Below, piece after piece: positions 61,525 to 64,000 of a stretch of 64,000 nt of DNA (its first letter is position 1; each line of letters opens with the position of its first letter). Under the pieces are notes generated by a model that searched no databases, was not told where the DNA came from, and worked only from the letters and a program-made list of their open reading frames with translations. The DNA is from Burkholderia sp. OK233. Lineage in GTDB: Bacteria; Pseudomonadota; Gammaproteobacteria; Burkholderiales; Burkholderiaceae. Location: positions 4,278,001 through 4,342,000 of the forward strand of contig NZ_OCSR01000002.1 of NCBI RefSeq assembly GCF_900230185.1. The letters run 5' to 3'. The position numbers and the translations under genes are program-made.

Positions 61525-62367
61525 TCAGGCCGCGACGCGCACAGCCGCCGCGCCACCGACATTCCGATGGCCCAGATACGCCTCGATCACACGCGGATCG
61601 TTGCGCACGTCGCGCGGCAGCCCTTCAGCGATTTTCCCGCCGTTGTCGAGCACGATCACACGATCCGATAAGCGCATCACCATGTCGAGCTTGTGTTCAA
61701 TCAGCAGGATGGTCAGCCCGCGCGCTTTCAGTTGCTGGATCAGCACCAGCATTTCGGCGGTTTCGGACTCGTTCATGCCGGCCGTCGGCTCGTCGAGCAA
61801 CAGAATGCGCGGATGCAAGGCGAGCGCGCGGGCGATCTCGACGCGCCGGCGGTTCGCATATGACAGGCTATGCGCCGGATGATCGATGCGCGGCGCGAGG
61901 CGCTCGCCAAATCCGGCGATGATCTCGCGCACTTCGTCGCGTAACGCCGCGTCTTCACGCCGGATCGAAGCGGGCCCGATCAGTGCGCGCGCGACTTCGG
62001 CGATGGCGCCGACAATCGGCCAACCCGTGCGGGTAGCGCGCAAACGTGCATGCGCGCCGATCAACACGTTGTCGAGCACGCTCAGATTGCCGAATACGCG
62101 GCCATGCTGAAACGTCCGCGCAAGTCCGAGCGCGGCGAGTTTTTCCGGCCGCACGCCGGTGATGTCGCGGCCGTCGAATTGCACGCTACCTGCGTCCGGC
62201 GTATCGAGCCCGGTGATCAGATTGAACAGCGTCGACTTGCCCGCGCCGTTCGGCCCGATCACGCTGACGAGTTCGCCTTCCGAAATCGACAGATCGACGC
62301 CGTTCACCGCGGTTAGTCCGCCGAAGCGCCGCGTCACGCCGCGCACGTCGAGAAGAATCTGTGTCAT
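61525..62367 (-). CDS. livG: branched-chain amino-acid-type ABC transporter ATPase LivG
   Basis: A 280-residue ATPase with Walker A GPNGAGKST, the LivG-specific ARTFQHGRVFGNLSVLDNVL segment, the divergent signature HSLSYANRRRVEIARAL and Walker B ILLLDEPTAGM. A helical insertion near 100-140 is normal for LivG. It lies 10 bp after the permease gene and 18 bp before livF, so the three form one transcription unit. The substrate may be branched-chain amino acids or another small amino compound. Confidence 0.94.
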   Translation of the reverse strand: MTQILLDVRGVTRRFGGLTAVNGVDLSISEGELVSVIGPNGAGKSTLFNLITGLDTPDAGSVQFDGRDITGVRPEKLAALGLARTFQHGRVFGNLSVLDNVLIGAHARLRATRTGWPIVGAIAEVARALIGPASIRREDAALRDEVREIIAGFGERLAPRIDHPAHSLSYANRRRVEIARALALHPRILLLDEPTAGMNESETAEMLVLIQQLKARGLTILLIEHKLDMVMRLSDRVIVLDNGGKIAEGLPRDVRNDPRVIEAYLGHRNVGGAAAVRVAA

Positions 62368-62377
62368 GTGCGCTCCG

Positions 62378-64000
62378 TCATACCGTTCCCAGCAAACCTT
62401 GCGGCCTGAACCGCACCAGCAGCAACAATACCAGGCCGTAGATCAGCATCCGGTAGTCAGCGGCCCAGCGGAAAATCTCCGGCAGGCCGATCAGCGCGAT
62501 CGCGCCGACGATGCCGCCCAGCACGTTACCGAGGCCGCCGAGTATCACCATCGTCAAGGCCAGGATCGACACCTGCGAGTCGAAAGTCTGGTTGTTGATG
62601 TAGCTATATAGATGCGCCGCGATCCCGCCGCTGATACCGGCCGCCAGTCCGCCAAACGCAAACGCGATCGCCTTGTAGCGGTTCGGGCGAATCCCATGCG
62701 AGCGCGCGGCGACCTCGTCTTCGCGAATCGCACGCAGCGTGCGGCCCAGATGCGAGCTCAACAGCCGCGTTTGCAGGAGCGCCAGCACGATCAGCACGCC
62801 CAGCGCGAACCAGTAGATCGCGCGAGCGCTATCGGGCGTCCAGCCGAACACCGACAACGGCGCAATGCCCGCGATGCCGAGCGGGCCACGCGTCAGACTG
62901 TCCCAGTTGAGGATCACGAGGCTCACCACTTCGCCGATACCGAGCGTTGCAATCGACACGTAGTGCCCGCGCAAACGGAACGCCGGATAAACCAGCAGCG
63001 TGCCGAGCGCGGCGGTGATCAGACCGGCGCAAAAAATCGTCACGACAGGCGACCAGCCGAGATTCGTCGACAGCAACGCGGACGCATACGCGCCGATCAC
63101 CAGCAACGCGGCATGGCCGAGCGAAATCTGCCCAACGGTACCCGCCACCAGCGTCAGACTCAACGCCAACATTCCGTACAGCCAGGCATTGGTGAGTGTT
63201 TGCAGGAGGTAGGACGAACTGGCGACGAACGGCAGCGCGACCGCAGCTACTGCCAAGGCAATCACCACGGTGCGCGGCACTTTCACTGCTTTGCCGGCGG
63301 ACAGGAACGTGCCTGTCATCGGCTCGTGCGGCAAGCGACGGCTGCCGCTAAAGAGTCCATTGGGACGCCACACCAGAAACAGCAACAGCAGCACAAAGGC
63401 AAACAGGTCGCGGTAACTGGTGCCGAAGATCGCCACACCGTAACTCTCGACCAGACCCAGCAGCAGGCTGCCGACAATCGCGCCCGGCACGTTGCCCAGA
63501 CCACCGATCAGCAGAGCCACCACACCCTTGAGCGTGGCCTGAAAACCCATCGCCGGATCGATGCTGTTGTAGTACATGCCGACCAGCAAGCCGCTCACGC
63601 CGCCGAGCGCGCACGCGATCGCAAACACGGCCTGATTGACGCCATTGACGTTGACGCCCATCTGCTGCGCAGCGTCCCGGTCCTGCGCGGTGGCACGTAC
63701 AGCCCAACCGAGACGCGTGAAACGCAGGAACACATAGAGCACGGCAGCCGCCGTCACGCCAATGCCGGCGATCAGCAGATCCAGCGAACCGATCGTTGCG
63801 CCGCCAAGACGGAAGTGCCAATCGGGCAGCGTGCTCGGCACCGGCCGCGGATCGGCGCCGAACAGCAGCTGCGCGCACTGATCGAGCACGAAGCTGATGC
63901 CGATCGTCGCGAGCAGCGGCGCGATGCGTGCCGCGCCCTGCAGCGGCCGCAAGCCGACGCGCTCGATCGCGATGCCCAGCAGCCCGCCGCCGACCACCAC
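62378..64000 (-). CDS. fused LivH-LivM ABC permease (5' end beyond window)
   Basis: At least 540 residues are visible and the N-terminus is cut by the window edge. The first half is a LivH-type permease (RATAQDRDAAQQMGVNVN coupling loop, then GALIGSLLLGLVESYG-like end). A short hydrophilic linker (RRLPHEPMTGTFLSAGKAVK, about residues 222-241) joins it to a complete LivM-type permease with VGQISLGHAALLVIGAYASA and the second coupling loop RAIREDEVAARSHGIRP. The two permeases are usually separate genes; here one frame encodes both. The binding-protein gene presumably lies further right. Confidence 0.92.
   Translation of the reverse strand: MVVGGGLLGIAIERVGLRPLQGAARIAPLLATIGISFVLDQCAQLLFGADPRPVPSTLPDWHFRLGGATIGSLDLLIAGIGVTAAAVLYVFLRFTRLGWAVRATAQDRDAAQQMGVNVNGVNQAVFAIACALGGVSGLLVGMYYNSIDPAMGFQATLKGVVALLIGGLGNVPGAIVGSLLLGLVESYGVAIFGTSYRDLFAFVLLLLFLVWRPNGLFSGSRRLPHEPMTGTFLSAGKAVKVPRTVVIALAVAAVALPFVASSSYLLQTLTNAWLYGMLALSLTLVAGTVGQISLGHAALLVIGAYASALLSTNLGWSPVVTIFCAGLITAALGTLLVYPAFRLRGHYVSIATLGIGEVVSLVILNWDSLTRGPLGIAGIAPLSVFGWTPDSARAIYWFALGVLIVLALLQTRLLSSHLGRTLRAIREDEVAARSHGIRPNRYKAIAFAFGGLAAGISGGIAAHLYSYINNQTFDSQVSILALTMVILGGLGNVLGGIVGAIALIGLPEIFRWAADYRMLIYGLVLLLLVRFRPQGLLGTV

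Overview
The window looks like a chromosomal segment of a Burkholderiales bacterium, most likely Paraburkholderia or Burkholderia. The DNA is GC-rich with Burkholderia-like codon use, and the type VI secretion (T6SS) locus has the gene order of the Burkholderia T6SS-1 type. This placement is inferred from gene content and order. I saw no tRNA, rRNA, CRISPR array, insertion sequence or prophage gene.

Layout. 1-2.0 kb: an SDR reductase cut by the window edge, divergent from a LysR regulator. 2.1-24.3 kb: a T6SS locus in four blocks: a leftward membrane-anchored accessory gene; rightward tagX-like, tssM, tagF, ompA-like; leftward tssA, clpV, tssG, tssF, tssE, hcp, tssC, tssB and a lipoprotein gene; rightward tssJ, tssK, tssL. 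Sheath, tube, baseplate, membrane complex and recycling ATPase are all present, but there is no vgrG, PAAR or effector gene. 24.4-31.0 kb: a leftward operon with a five-gene Urt-type ABC transporter followed by formamidase (fmdA) and fmdB, so the imported substrate is probably formamide or a short amide. 31.3-35.8 kb: divergent from that operon, a very large NCS1 permease fused to a Cys-rich segment and a hybrid histidine kinase, overlapping a LuxR-type response regulator. This is the most unusual system in the window and a candidate transporter-sensor for the amide operon.

35.8-40.9 kb: zwf, an ornithine-cyclodeaminase-family reductase preceded by a 28-codon remnant that looks like a proline-racemase-family gene with its middle deleted, a K+ channel, a Cys-rich exported protein and a C39-like cysteine peptidase. 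41-42.7 kb: a hipBA module behind an array of five operator-like units. 43-46.3 kb: a BetR/REC regulator convergent with a hybrid kinase whose gene overlaps a periplasmic SUOX-fold protein. 46.6-51.4 kb: a PRTase-HAD fusion, a NERD-helicase, a glutathione transferase, a Fur-family regulator probably made from a leaderless message, and a single-domain receiver. 51.9-55.8 kb: TetR divergent from a 14-TM MFS exporter, then a zinc-ribbon membrane protein. 56-60.6 kb: an orphan TAXI binding protein, a MocR regulator divergent from a DMT permease, and an RpiR regulator. 60.8-64 kb: the end of a branched-chain-type ABC transporter operon with a fused LivH-LivM permease that runs off the window.

Throughout, domain calls rest on reading motifs in the translations; no database search was run.
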